Of a stretch of DNA of 64,000 bases, positions 1-8,725 are shown in pieces; positions within the stretch are counted from its first letter, which is position 1; each line of letters starts with the position of its first letter. The stretch lies in contig CAIYSL010000093.1 in the NCBI GenBank assembly GCA_903928915.1, positions 1-64,000 of the forward strand. The letters are read 5' to 3'. Source of the DNA: an uncultured Syntrophobacterales bacterium (GTDB lineage: Bacteria > Desulfobacterota > Syntrophia > Syntrophales > UBA5619). The position numbers and the translations under genes were made by a program. The notes beneath the pieces are model-generated. The model did not search any database. It saw only the letters and a list, made by a program, of their open reading frames with translations, and was not told the DNA's origin.

Positions 1-22
1 CAACCATTCAGGGAGGCACGGG

Positions 23-688
23 ATGAAGAGGATCGGTTGGGCGATACTATGTCTGGCAGTATGGGCGGCCGCAGGGGCGATTGCGTTCGCCTCCGGCGCG
101 GTTCCCGCGCTCGGCGCAGAGGCGGCACAACAGCGGCTCCTGGAAGGCAACAGGCGGTATGTGGAGGCCCGGATGGCCCACCCGGATCAGACAGCCTGGC
201 GCCGGGCGGAAATCGCCGGGGGGCAGCGCCCCTTTGCGGTGATCGTGAGCTGTTCCGATTCCCGGGTTCCCCCGGAGGTGATCTTCGACCAGGGGCTGGG
301 AAACCTCTTCGTCATCCGGCTCGCGGGCAACATCGTCGACGCTGCGGCGCTGGGGAGCATCGAGTATGCCGTGGAGCATCTGGGCGTCCGGTACCTCATG
401 GTCCTGGGCCACGAGCGCTGCGGCGCAGTGGAGGCAACAGTCAAGGGCGGCAGCGCGCCCGGGCAGATCGGCGCCCTCCTCACGGCGATCCAGCCGGCCG
501 TGGACGAGGTCAGGAACCGACCCGGCGACCTGCTCGACCAGGCGGTGCGGGCCAACGTCGCCAGGGTTGTCGAGCGGCTGAGGACCTCCGCGCCCCTGCT
601 GAACGAGGCGGTGAAGAGGGGGCTCGTGACCGTCAAGGGGGCCTATTACGACCTGGACGACGGTACGGTTTCGCTGCTTCCCCGCTAG
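23..688 (+). CDS. Periplasmic beta-class carbonic anhydrase
   Basis: Interconverts CO2 and bicarbonate. The 221-residue product carries both zinc-site blocks of beta carbonic anhydrases: CSDSRVPPE (zinc Cys plus the Asp-Arg dyad) and HERCGAV (zinc His and Cys). The first ~32 residues form a signal peptide (Lys-Arg, hydrophobic stretch, ALGAEA cleavage region), so the enzyme should act in the periplasm, unlike the usual cytoplasmic beta enzymes. The sequence AGGGAGG lies just upstream of the ATG. It converges on the cytochrome gene and no partner gene is visible inside the window. Family assignment is firm; the physiological role (CO2/bicarbonate exchange across the envelope) is inferred. Confidence 0.93.
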   Translation: MKRIGWAILCLAVWAAAGAIAFASGAVPALGAEAAQQRLLEGNRRYVEARMAHPDQTAWRRAEIAGGQRPFAVIVSCSDSRVPPEVIFDQGLGNLFVIRLAGNIVDAAALGSIEYAVEHLGVRYLMVLGHERCGAVEATVKGGSAPGQIGALLTAIQPAVDEVRNRPGDLLDQAVRANVARVVERLRTSAPLLNEAVKRGLVTVKGAYYDLDDGTVSLLPR

Positions 689-706
689 CGGGTGAAAGTA
701 TTCCCG

Positions 707-738
707 CGCCTCCCGGCAGACGCTCACGGGAGAGGCGT
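707..738. terminator. Possible bidirectional hairpin between convergent genes
   Basis: CGCCTCCCG and CGGGAGAGGCG can pair around an 11-base loop with a two-base bulge. It lies between the convergent carbonic anhydrase and cytochrome genes. There is no clear T-run, so the terminator role is only suggested by position. Confidence 0.3.
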
Positions 739-807
739 ATCAAGGCCCCGGAAGTCCTTCGCCCCCCGGGAAACAGGATCGGCCCTGCGGCAGGCAGGCC
801 ATCCCCT

Positions 808-2553
808 TCAGAAGGAAGCCGTTTCCCGGGCAACGACGATGTCGGGGCTGTCCCATCCCTTCTGCTTCATCAGTTCGATGAAGGCCCTGCGGTAGAGCAG
901 CGTCACGCTCACGGTGACGGGGCCCCCGGCGATTGCGAACCGGTAGGCGCTCCGGTCGCTGGCCAGCGCGGCGATCCGGGTGTCGCTCGCCACGGTGGTG
1001 TGGCGCCAGTAGCTGAATGCGGGCTCCACGTTTGTCCACAGCTCCCTGAGCACCTTTGCGTAGGCCTTCCCGGGCATGCCGGCGTAGTGCCCCTGCCCGG
1101 GATCGCCGACACCGCACCAGGCCGGGAGGGTGGCCCCCTCCTTCAGGCCGAGCAGCTTCCCGTCGCGATCCCGCACCTCCACGAGAAGGATCAGCTGCCG
1201 AAGCGGGCAGTCGGTGGGGATGTGATGACCGGTCCTGTCGTTCGTCACGGTCACCGCGACCTCCAGCTCGCCGCCCGTCCGCGCGGTGGAGACGTTCATC
1301 GTCAGGCTGTTCCGGAGCAGTTCGGGGGTGACCGTCATGTCGTGGGAATGGAACTGCGCCGGGTTGCGCTCCAGGCCCCCCTTGCCGGGCGCGATGTTGG
1401 TCAGCGCCTTGCCCTGGTACAGGGCCGGCGACGGCATGTGGCAGTTCTGGCAGGTCCGGTACCGCGGCGACTGCGGGTCCGCATAGGGCGATTCGGCCCA
1501 CTCCTGGTAGGAGGTGTAGACGGCCTGGCCCCAGAACCCGCCGTAGTGGCAGGCGGCGCAGTAGCGGCTCTCGCCGTACAGCCCCCGCTTCGCTTCGTAG
1601 GTGGTCACGTTCAGCCCGCCGTAGGGCGAGGGGACCCCCGGCGCGAGGCTGTTGCCGTCGGGCAGGGAGCCCAGGAAGAGCTGGGACCAGAGCAGCGAGG
1701 TGGGGTCCGGCCGCAAGAGGTCGATGTTCTGGATTCCCGGGCGGCTAAGCGGCGGCAGCCCCGTGTTGCCGTCCAGGTGGACGTACCCGACCTTGTGGCA
1801 GAGATCGCAATGCACGCCGTACCGCTCCACGCCGCTGGCGCTCTTCGGGTCCACGTCCCCGTCGATTGCGGCGCCGGGTATGTGGCAGGAGGTGCAGTTG
1901 CCCACGCTACGGGGAAAATCGATCCGCCAGCCCGGGCCGAAGTAGGGCTTTGTCCGGTCGTAGGGTTGGGGGAGATCGAAGGTTCCCCACTGGGTGGTGA
2001 CCGTCTGGTACTGCGTGTTCGGGCTCTGATTGCCGGAGACATCCTGCCCGTAATACACGGAAAGGAAGCGCGGGTTCTTGGCCGAACCCAGATGGGCGTC
2101 CTTGAGCGACAGAGCGGTCAGGGCCGGGTGGCACTGCACGCAGCCCGTGGGGCCTTCGGGCGGGAGGGGCTCGTAATTCGCGTAATCGATGAGCTGGTGC
2201 CTGCGGATGGACACGACCACCCCCCGGCTGGGGACCTCCACGTCGGCGAGCAGGCCGCAGTAATATCCCTCCTTCCAGGCGCTGATCCGCGCGCCCGGGC
2301 CTGCCGGGACCTGCCGCAGGGTGAAGGCGCCGTCGCTGTCGGTGAGGGCGGAGTGGTCCGTGCCCTGGAACGTGACCGTCGCCCCGGCTACCGGTTCGTC
2401 GCCGTCTTTGACCACGCCCGAGACGTCGCCCAGGATCGGCCCGCTGCCGCTGCATGCCGCAAGAAGCAGCGCTGCCGCCGCGGCGAGAAGAAGCATGCGG
2501 CACGACCGGCGGCAGCCGGCAGCCGATCCATTTCCTTCCTTCCTCTGTGTCAT
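808..2553 (-). CDS. Pentahaem c-type cytochrome lipoprotein
   Basis: Predicted envelope electron carrier of 581 residues. A signal peptide ends in the lipobox-like LLAACSG, so the mature protein should be lipidated. Residues ~42-110 resemble a carboxypeptidase-regulatory-like beta-sandwich (VKDGDEPVAGATVTFQG, DSDGAFTLRQVPAG). Five CxxCH haem c sites follow: CVQCH, CTSCH, CDLCH, CAACH and CQNCH. The C-terminal ~180 residues look beta-rich. GGGAGG precedes the ATG. It lies 33 bases downstream of the G8-domain lipoprotein on the same strand, so the two are probably co-transcribed. The haem count is seen directly; the electron-transfer partner is unknown. Confidence 0.85.
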   Translation of the reverse strand: MTQRKEGNGSAAGCRRSCRMLLLAAAAALLLAACSGSGPILGDVSGVVKDGDEPVAGATVTFQGTDHSALTDSDGAFTLRQVPAGPGARISAWKEGYYCGLLADVEVPSRGVVVSIRRHQLIDYANYEPLPPEGPTGCVQCHPALTALSLKDAHLGSAKNPRFLSVYYGQDVSGNQSPNTQYQTVTTQWGTFDLPQPYDRTKPYFGPGWRIDFPRSVGNCTSCHIPGAAIDGDVDPKSASGVERYGVHCDLCHKVGYVHLDGNTGLPPLSRPGIQNIDLLRPDPTSLLWSQLFLGSLPDGNSLAPGVPSPYGGLNVTTYEAKRGLYGESRYCAACHYGGFWGQAVYTSYQEWAESPYADPQSPRYRTCQNCHMPSPALYQGKALTNIAPGKGGLERNPAQFHSHDMTVTPELLRNSLTMNVSTARTGGELEVAVTVTNDRTGHHIPTDCPLRQLILLVEVRDRDGKLLGLKEGATLPAWCGVGDPGQGHYAGMPGKAYAKVLRELWTNVEPAFSYWRHTTVASDTRIAALASDRSAYRFAIAGGPVTVSVTLLYRRAFIELMKQKGWDSPDIVVARETASF

Positions 2554-2586
2554 CCGAACCTCCCGTTCGTCTGTTCCGGATCGCCC

Positions 2587-5500
2587 TTACCGCGGGTCGG
2601 GCGGATCGCTGCCGTAGGTGCACGAGCCCGCGGTCGCCCGATCGACGAGATAGTCTTTCCAGGAGATGCTCCAGGATGCCGGGAACGGTTCGGCTATGGG
2701 ACGGTGATTCCCGCCGTCCGCCGCGAATTCCGTGGGCAGGGTGAACTGGAACCCGATGCACCCGTTGGCGGGGCACTCCATCGCGCGGGTCGACCATTCG
2801 CAGACCGCATCCTCGCAGGCGTAGTTGATTCCCTTGACCTGCGCCGCGCACCCGCAGGAGGTCCCGTTCCACTGGCAGACCGAGGAGGGCTTGCAGGCCT
2901 CCTTCCCAGCCTCCCGGAAATCCGCTTCAAACTGCGCCATGTCCATCTTCACGGTCAGGATGCCGCTCTCCGGCGCGTAGTCGGGCTGCTCCCACTGCCA
3001 GGGGGACTGCACGGTGAACTCGAAGGGGGGGACGAGCACGAAACCGTCGGGGCTCTTGGTGCCCAGCCGCACCATCTGCACGGCGTTCAGCACGCCGGCC
3101 TTATCGGCATTCCTCCCCACGTAGACCTGGAAAGTGACTTTCGTGTCGGCCTTGGCGTACAGCAGATACACGTAGTAGGTGCGGCGCGGCTCGAAATCGT
3201 TCTGGTTTCCCGCGGGCTGGGCCGTGTCGATGAAGTACTTCCCGTTATTGGCCACGAGGTTCACCCGCTGGCCCACCCCCTGGCCGAGCATCCGCATCAT
3301 CTGCCGGTTGTCGCCCGGGGCCGGCTCGCCGGTGTTGAGGTACTGCCGGTAGAGCGGCACCCCCAGGCAGCTCGGGTCGCCGCAGGAGGGCTGCCATCTG
3401 CAGCCGGTCGTTGTGCCGGGTCCGGTGTCCCCGTCCTTTGCCAGGCACTTGGGGAAGATGTTGGCGGTCACGTGGTCGTAGGCCACCTGGAAGCAGGACT
3501 GTTCGGAGGCGCACTGATAGGTCATCTTCGGCAGGTGATAGAAGGTGTCCCGGTTAAGCGATACGGAGCCGTAATCACTCACCCCTTTGATGCCGCTCAG
3601 GCTGCCGTCGTCGTCGTTGAGCTCGGTCTGCCGGTCCACGTCGGTGAAGCTGTCGAAGATATTGCCCGCAGAGGTGCAATACTGCGCCGCCACCTGGCCG
3701 GCATCGGTCTTCCGGGTGCCCTCTGCAAACAGCGGCACGAGCACGAAATGGCGCAGGTCCACGCCGTCGAAAAAGAGGTTCCGGGAATGGAACGCCGCGG
3801 GGTAGTAGAAGCCGTTGGGCTGCTTCCAGGCCACCGCTGCGTTGGTGAGGATGCAGTCGTTCACTCCGTACCGGCCGTCCTGTGCACGCTCTTTGGCCTT
3901 CGGGATCCCCAGGCCCCGGTTGGCGTCGTTGGTCTTCATCCCGTAGATGTATTCCCCGTCCGTCACCTTCCCCAGCGGGGTGGGGCGGATGTTCAGGTAG
4001 GCGTTGGCTTCCTGGTACACGGGACCGTCGTAGATGTTGTAGAAGCGCTGGTAGTTGAGGAAGTTGTCCGTGGGGATGCTGATGCCTTCTTTGGAGAAGA
4101 GGCAGTAGGCCCCGTTCTTTCCCTCGCAGCTCAGCCCCGTGGCGCTGGTCACCTTGGGGCCCGCGGCGGTGGCGAAGTCGTTTCCCTGCTGCGTCTGTCC
4201 CACGAAGACGCTCCTCCTCGTCAGCGCCCAGTATCCGTTCATGACCTGCTCGTAGCTCCCGCCGGAGACCATCGTCAGCCCCGGCCCCAGGATGTCCGTC
4301 AGGGCGCCGTCGGTGAACAGGAACCAGTTGTTCCGAAGCCAGATGGCCGACCAGTTCTGCTGCCCCCAGTGGAAGGAAGAGGTGTAGGAATCGATCACGC
4401 TCACGGCGCAGCCCGCGGTGTCGCCCTTCCTGCAGTTGCCCGCGGCGAGCTTCGGCAGATAGTTCGAACCCGTGTTCACCATCAGGGCGTGATCGGCGTC
4501 GTTCTTCAGCGGCACGAGGATCGGCAGGGTCTCCTGCTCTTTGGTGCCGGGGTTCCGGCAGGAGGTGTAGCTGCTGTTGGTGGTCACCCCGTTGCAGGAG
4601 GTGATTCCGCCGATCGTCAGGAGCGAGTACTGGGCGGTGGAGCAGTAATTGCCCTTGAAGGAGTACAAGGGCGCATGGGAGTCCCGCCGCATGGCAGAGG
4701 CATACCCGGCCGGCGCGGTCTCCGGCGGCCCGACCGCCGGCGCGGGGACGAGCCAAAAGCAGGAGCCGCAGGCGCCCGCCCCGGCAGCCATGTTGTACTC
4801 GTAGGTGTTGTAGGGGTTGGCGATCAGGAACACGGCGGGCGTCACGTAATCGCTCTGGGTCGACATGTCCTTGGTGTCGGTGCCGTTGCACCAGGCAGGG
4901 GGGCCCGGATCGGTCCAGGGGTCTTCCGAAAGGGTCTGGGCGTACACCCCCGGCACGTTGCGCGGATTGTCGGGGTATTTCAGCGCCGGCCGCGCGTAGA
5001 TGCCGATGTTCGCCCGGTAGGTGTTCTGCGCCTCGTACCCGGCGGACATGTACCCGTGGCCGATGGACTTGTAGCCCACATTGCGCTCGAGCAGCAGGTT
5101 CTGCGCCCCCCTGAGCTCGATCCACCGGGTCATGGAATCGTGAAAGGAGCAGTCGCGGACAAAGGTGTCGGCCGGCGCGTCGTAGGCCGCCAGGAACTGG
5201 AGCGGGCTCCGGGCCAGCATCCCCCCCTGCCCCATCTGATGGAATTCCACCCCCTGGATCTGCACCCGGGAAAAACCCTGGCGGATGACGGCGTGGCCGC
5301 CGAAGTACCGGTCCGTGTCCGGGGAATCCGCAGCCGGGAGTTCCGGATCGCCGATCCTCTTGCCGGCCGATACGATGCGGATGTTCCTGCTCAGGAGCGC
5401 CACGGCGGCGCGGGTCTCCACGGTCTTCCGCGCGATCTTCTGCTTCGCGAGGTCGTGCTTGGTGAGGTCGTAGGCCTCTCCGTTGTGCCGGTAGGAGAGG

Positions 5501-6456
5501 GGCGTGCTCAGCGTGATGACGCTCCGGCCGCCGCCGGCGCTGATGGCGGCGATCTGCCGCTGCTCCGAATGCCCGGGCAGAAAGTCGGTCGTGGTGATGA
5601 CGATCAGGTCGCCCTTCTCCCAGTCCACGACCCGGTCCAGCGTAATCTTGTCCGTCTTCGCCTCCGCAGTCGCGCCCAGCCGCGCCCAGCTGGTGCCCGA
5701 GACGGCGTTTACGTCTCCGCCCTGCGGAACGGCGATGCTGCCCTTCGTCATCCCCTTCCTGCCGAAGAGCTGCAGGGTGCCGCCGTAGGAGACGGCCAGC
5801 GCCTTTCTCCCGAAGAAGGCCTGCTGCGCATTGGCAAGCCGCTCGTCAGGCAGGCTTTCGTAGTTGATGGTGTGGTCGGCCCAGCTCTTTGCCTCGACGC
5901 CGCAGTATCTGGTCCATTTCGCCGTATCCGTGGTCTGGCAGGTTATCCCTTCCTGATCGGCGTTACTCCCGTAGAGATGGATGACGAGCAGGGACGCAAA
6001 CGGGGCATCCTCGCTCCCCGCCCTGAGCGTCCCCTCGTTTTCCACGAGGATCGATTTCGCCCAGAAATGGGTTTCGGCCGTTGCGGTGTCGGCCGCGGCG
6101 CCGAAGATAGCCCTGATTCCGGAACGCAGGGCCCCCGCCCAGGAGCGGCCTTCCGCCTGCGCCGCCACATCGTCGAAGATCAGTTTGCCGCCGCTATGGA
6201 TGTTCACATTCCGGTAGCGGTAGGTCCTGCCCGGCGCCGCATGGATCTCCGCGGTGACCAACAGGTCCTGCGTCCCGTCGCCGGCGTCCAGATAGGTGAC
6301 GTTCGGGGCTGACGACAGAGTCCCGCCTGCGGCATTCGTCCCGCCGCCCCCGCCGCATCCGAAAAGAAGGGTGAAAAGGCACAGGCAGCAGAAATGAAGC
6401 AGACGCCGGGGGGGGATGGTGTTGCCGGAGGATGCGCGCTCGGTTGTACGGTTCAC
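2587..6456 (-). CDS. G8-domain, beta-helix-like surface lipoprotein
   Basis: A 1289-residue exported protein. The start is a GTG with AAAGGAGA seven bases upstream. The signal peptide ends in LLFGC followed by a glycine run, a lipobox. Residues ~45-160 resemble the G8 domain of CEMIP/PKHD1-type proteins: a head with APGRTYRYRNVNIHSGGKL, then a stretch giving the cost of each layer as in beta-helix proteins. Much of the rest reads like a right-handed parallel beta-helix rich in short strands, Asn and Gly, with scattered cysteines that could form disulfides. The G8/CEMIP family includes proteins linked to hyaluronan binding or depolymerisation, but no catalytic site could be identified here. 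It is upstream partner of the pentahaem cytochrome. The fold call is moderate; function is unknown. Confidence 0.72.
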   Translation of the reverse strand: MNRTTERASSGNTIPPRRLLHFCCLCLFTLLFGCGGGGGTNAAGGTLSSAPNVTYLDAGDGTQDLLVTAEIHAAPGRTYRYRNVNIHSGGKLIFDDVAAQAEGRSWAGALRSGIRAIFGAAADTATAETHFWAKSILVENEGTLRAGSEDAPFASLLVIHLYGSNADQEGITCQTTDTAKWTRYCGVEAKSWADHTINYESLPDERLANAQQAFFGRKALAVSYGGTLQLFGRKGMTKGSIAVPQGGDVNAVSGTSWARLGATAEAKTDKITLDRVVDWEKGDLIVITTTDFLPGHSEQRQIAAISAGGGRSVITLSTPLSYRHNGEAYDLTKHDLAKQKIARKTVETRAAVALLSRNIRIVSAGKRIGDPELPAADSPDTDRYFGGHAVIRQGFSRVQIQGVEFHQMGQGGMLARSPLQFLAAYDAPADTFVRDCSFHDSMTRWIELRGAQNLLLERNVGYKSIGHGYMSAGYEAQNTYRANIGIYARPALKYPDNPRNVPGVYAQTLSEDPWTDPGPPAWCNGTDTKDMSTQSDYVTPAVFLIANPYNTYEYNMAAGAGACGSCFWLVPAPAVGPPETAPAGYASAMRRDSHAPLYSFKGNYCSTAQYSLLTIGGITSCNGVTTNSSYTSCRNPGTKEQETLPILVPLKNDADHALMVNTGSNYLPKLAAGNCRKGDTAGCAVSVIDSYTSSFHWGQQNWSAIWLRNNWFLFTDGALTDILGPGLTMVSGGSYEQVMNGYWALTRRSVFVGQTQQGNDFATAAGPKVTSATGLSCEGKNGAYCLFSKEGISIPTDNFLNYQRFYNIYDGPVYQEANAYLNIRPTPLGKVTDGEYIYGMKTNDANRGLGIPKAKERAQDGRYGVNDCILTNAAVAWKQPNGFYYPAAFHSRNLFFDGVDLRHFVLVPLFAEGTRKTDAGQVAAQYCTSAGNIFDSFTDVDRQTELNDDDGSLSGIKGVSDYGSVSLNRDTFYHLPKMTYQCASEQSCFQVAYDHVTANIFPKCLAKDGDTGPGTTTGCRWQPSCGDPSCLGVPLYRQYLNTGEPAPGDNRQMMRMLGQGVGQRVNLVANNGKYFIDTAQPAGNQNDFEPRRTYYVYLLYAKADTKVTFQVYVGRNADKAGVLNAVQMVRLGTKSPDGFVLVPPFEFTVQSPWQWEQPDYAPESGILTVKMDMAQFEADFREAGKEACKPSSVCQWNGTSCGCAAQVKGINYACEDAVCEWSTRAMECPANGCIGFQFTLPTEFAADGGNHRPIAEPFPASWSISWKDYLVDRATAGSCTYGSDPPDPR

Positions 6457-6657
6457 CTTGGTCTCCTTTCCGCGGTCAGGTCGATGGCAGGGAGGTCAGC
6501 GTCGAGCCGGGGAAAGGTTACACAACTATCGCCAAAATACCAAGGGGAACTTCGCAGCAGGTTTCATTCCGTACTAGGCAGGCGTGACCGTTGGACGAAT
6601 CGAGGGGTCGGTTATCGGGTGCACCTGCACGCCAACGACGCTCGCTATCTAATTGCG

Positions 6658-7554
6658 CTAACGAGGCTTTTTGCGATGCGCCATGAAGAACTGCACCAGC
6701 TTCTGCCGGTACCCGGAATCGGGCTGCGCCGCGGTGAACACCTTCAGATGGCTGCAGCCGTCGATCAGCCACAACTGTTTTGGTTCCCGTGCCGCCTCAT
6801 ACAGCCGCAGGCTGTGGCGATAGGAAACGACGGAATCCTGGCGGCAATGGATCAGCAGGAGCGGAATCGGCGAAGCCCGGTGGATGCATTCAGCGGGGCA
6901 GTAGGAATCGGTGACGACGAAAAAAGAGAGCGGCCATATCTGCGGCAGCAGACAGGGGACATTGCCGATCTTTTCCCGGGTGAATGCCGCCATCGCCTCC
7001 TGCGCCTGCATCCGGTACGAAGAGAACGCCCCTTCCGCGACGATGGCGCGAACCTGCGGGAAATCCTTCCCTGCAACAGCCGCAATCGCATTGGCCCCGC
7101 CGAGACTCTGGCCGAAGACGAACACGTTGTCGCGGTCGCCCCCCGGTCTGGTCACGATGTACTCGACGGCAGCGACCGAATCTTCGTAAACCCCGCGTTT
7201 GGAGGGCGCCCCCTCCGACCTGCCGTAGCCGCGGTAGTCGAAGGTAAACACGTTGAACCCCTGGGCCGGCAGCCAATGGACCTGCCGGAAGGAATAGCTC
7301 TGGTTTCCGTAATTCCCATGGAAGTGGATCACCGTGCCGACCGGCGGCCCGATCGCCGGAACGAACCACCCATGGAGTCTGGTCCCATCCCTGCTTGCGA
7401 AAAACACCTCTTCAAACCGCAGCTGATAGTGCGCCGGAGTTTCGACCTGGACCTGATCGGGGAGGTAAAAGGCGCCGGCGAAGCAGCCCTGAAGCAGAAA
7501 CAGGCACGCTCCAACAAGCAAGCGGGATAACGAAAACCTGTGCATGGCAGCCAT
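6658..7554 (-). CDS. Alpha/beta-hydrolase lipoprotein (BEM46/ABHD13-like)
   Basis: A 298-residue serine hydrolase, substrate unknown. An N-terminal signal ends in LLQGC, so it is probably anchored as a lipoprotein. Seen in order: the oxyanion region HFHGNYGN, then FDYRGYGRSEG, the nucleophile elbow GQSLGG (catalytic Ser), and a late DGCSH supplying the catalytic His. This matches the ABHD13/BEM46 group of esterase-like proteins. The ATG at 7554 or an in-frame ATG three codons later could be the start; neither has a clear Shine-Dalgarno sequence. About 200 bases separate it from the G8 gene, so it is probably a separate unit. Confidence 0.85.
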   Translation of the reverse strand: MAAMHRFSLSRLLVGACLFLLQGCFAGAFYLPDQVQVETPAHYQLRFEEVFFASRDGTRLHGWFVPAIGPPVGTVIHFHGNYGNQSYSFRQVHWLPAQGFNVFTFDYRGYGRSEGAPSKRGVYEDSVAAVEYIVTRPGGDRDNVFVFGQSLGGANAIAAVAGKDFPQVRAIVAEGAFSSYRMQAQEAMAAFTREKIGNVPCLLPQIWPLSFFVVTDSYCPAECIHRASPIPLLLIHCRQDSVVSYRHSLRLYEAAREPKQLWLIDGCSHLKVFTAAQPDSGYRQKLVQFFMAHRKKPR

Positions 7555-7654
7555 ACTGAGAATGCTATCAGAAGCACCTTCGTTGCGAAAGTCGAATCTG
7601 TCCCCCCGTTCCCGTTCCGATACTTCCTCCCCCGAGCAGGCTACACTTCGCCCC

Positions 7655-7682
7655 TTGACAAGACTGATTTTGTGATTAAATT
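7655..7682 (+). promoter_or_regulatory. Sigma70-like promoter of hsp20, with AT-rich leader
   Basis: TTGACA at 7655-7660, 16 bases, then TAAATT at 7677-7682. The leader that follows (about 70 bases) is strikingly AT-rich for this genome and contains two small hairpins, ATTCT-TATC-AGAAT and TCCC-AAA-GGGA, the second touching the AAAGGAGG ribosome site. A thermosensing leader is possible but not shown. No CIRCE palindrome is present. Confidence 0.55.
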
Positions 7683-7759
7683 ACGCGCGAAAATGCAAAT
7701 ATAGATAACAATATCAAATTCTTATCAGAATAATCCCAAAGGGAAAGGAGGAACGGACC

Positions 7760-8260
7760 ATGATAAGAAACCTGTTGCCCACCGTATGGCGGAGAAGCGA
7801 ATCGCCCCTGCGACGCGCAGAGGACAATCCCTTCTTCACCCTTCATCGGGAGATGAACCAGATGTTCGACGACTTCTTCCGGGGCCTTGAGGTGTCGCCG
7901 GCAGCCGGCACGAGGAGCTGGGGCAGCTTCTCCCCCTCGGTCGACGTCCGGGAGGGCGAGAAAGAGGTCACCGTCAAGGCGGAACTGCCGGGAATGGAGG
8001 AGAAGGACATCGAAGTGAGCCTCACCGACGACGCCCTGACGATCTCGGGGGAGAAGAGAGATGAGAAGGAAGAGAAGGGGAAGGGCTACTGGCAGAGGGA
8101 GACGAGCTTCGGCTCCTTCCGGCGGGTCATCGCGCTTCCCGAAGGCCTGAACAGGGAGAAGGTGGACGCCCGGTTCAAGAACGGCGTGCTTACCGTCACC
8201 CTGGCCCGGCTGGAAGGGGCCAAGGCCAAGGAACAGCGGATTGCCATCAAGGCGGAATAG
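7760..8260 (+). CDS. Small heat shock protein (Hsp20/alpha-crystallin family)
   Basis: ATP-independent holdase that binds unfolding proteins. The 166-residue product has an N-terminal arm, an alpha-crystallin domain at ~52-150 ([28 protein letters not shown], closing with [12 protein letters not shown]), and a C-terminal I-x-I anchor (RIAIKAE) used in oligomer assembly. AAAGGAGG precedes the ATG. It stands directly ahead of groES-groEL but is separated from them by a strong terminator, giving a clustered chaperone locus with separate control. Confidence 0.95.
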   Translation: MIRNLLPTVWRRSESPLRRAEDNPFFTLHREMNQMFDDFFRGLEVSPAAGTRSWGSFSPSVDVREGEKEVTVKAELPGMEEKDIEVSLTDDALTISGEKRDEKEEKGKGYWQRETSFGSFRRVIALPEGLNREKVDARFKNGVLTVTLARLEGAKAKEQRIAIKAE

Positions 8261-8281
8261 CGGTTGTCTCTGAAGAGCGAT

Positions 8282-8322
8282 GGGTTTCCCTCCGGCCGAC
8301 GCGCCGGGGGGAAACCCCTTTT
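8282..8322 (+). terminator. Intrinsic terminator after hsp20
   Basis: A 15-bp stem (GGGTTTCCCTCCGGC at 8282-8296 with GCCGGGGGGAAACCC at 8303-8317, one G-T pair), six-base loop, then CTTTT. Ends the hsp20 transcript before groES. Confidence 0.85.
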
Positions 8323-8418
8323 CCGGGCCGGCTCCGGCCCGGGGGCCAGCGAATCGAATCACGGGGGCGGGGTTTCTCCGCCCGTTCATCATTTATTTCT
8401 GAGCAGGAGGTCAGCGAA

Positions 8419-8709
8419 ATGAAAGTCAAACCGTTGCACGATCGGATCGTGGTGAGCCGCGTCGAATCGGAGGAGAAGACCGCCGGCGGGATCATCATCC
8501 CGGACACGGCCAAGGAGAAGCCGCAGGAGGGGAAGATCATCGCCGTCGGCCCCGGGAAACTGGACGAGGAGGGAAAGCGGATTCCCCTCGGCGTGAAGGC
8601 GGGCGACCGGGTGTTGTTCACCAAATGGGCCGGTACGGAGCTGAAGCTCGACGGCAAGGAGTACATGATCATGAAAGAGGACGACATCCTCGGGGTTATC
8701 GAATCATAG
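8419..8709 (+). CDS. groES: Co-chaperonin GroES
   Basis: The 96-residue lid of the GroEL folding chamber. It begins [14 protein letters not shown], carries the mobile-loop region [19 protein letters not shown] that docks on GroEL, and ends [12 protein letters not shown], all typical. AGGAGG lies nine bases upstream of the ATG. groEL follows after 16 bases, the standard two-gene operon. No CIRCE repeat was found upstream, so HrcA control is not supported by the sequence. Confidence 0.98.
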   Translation: MKVKPLHDRIVVSRVESEEKTAGGIIIPDTAKEKPQEGKIIAVGPGKLDEEGKRIPLGVKAGDRVLFTKWAGTELKLDGKEYMIMKEDDILGVIES

Positions 8710-8725
8710 CAGGGAGGTGACGGAC

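Noticed and set aside
37-6312. A 2091-codon open frame on the plus strand, and similar very long frames opposite real genes (for example 18777-21833, 32173-36036 and 52317-56537 on the minus strand)
   Set aside because: They lie antisense to or across well-supported genes, have low-complexity Arg/Gly/Pro/His-rich translations and no motifs or ribosome sites; high GC makes such frames common.
7600-8419. HrcA/CIRCE control of hsp20 or groESL
   Set aside because: No TTAGCACTC-type inverted repeat is present upstream of either gene.
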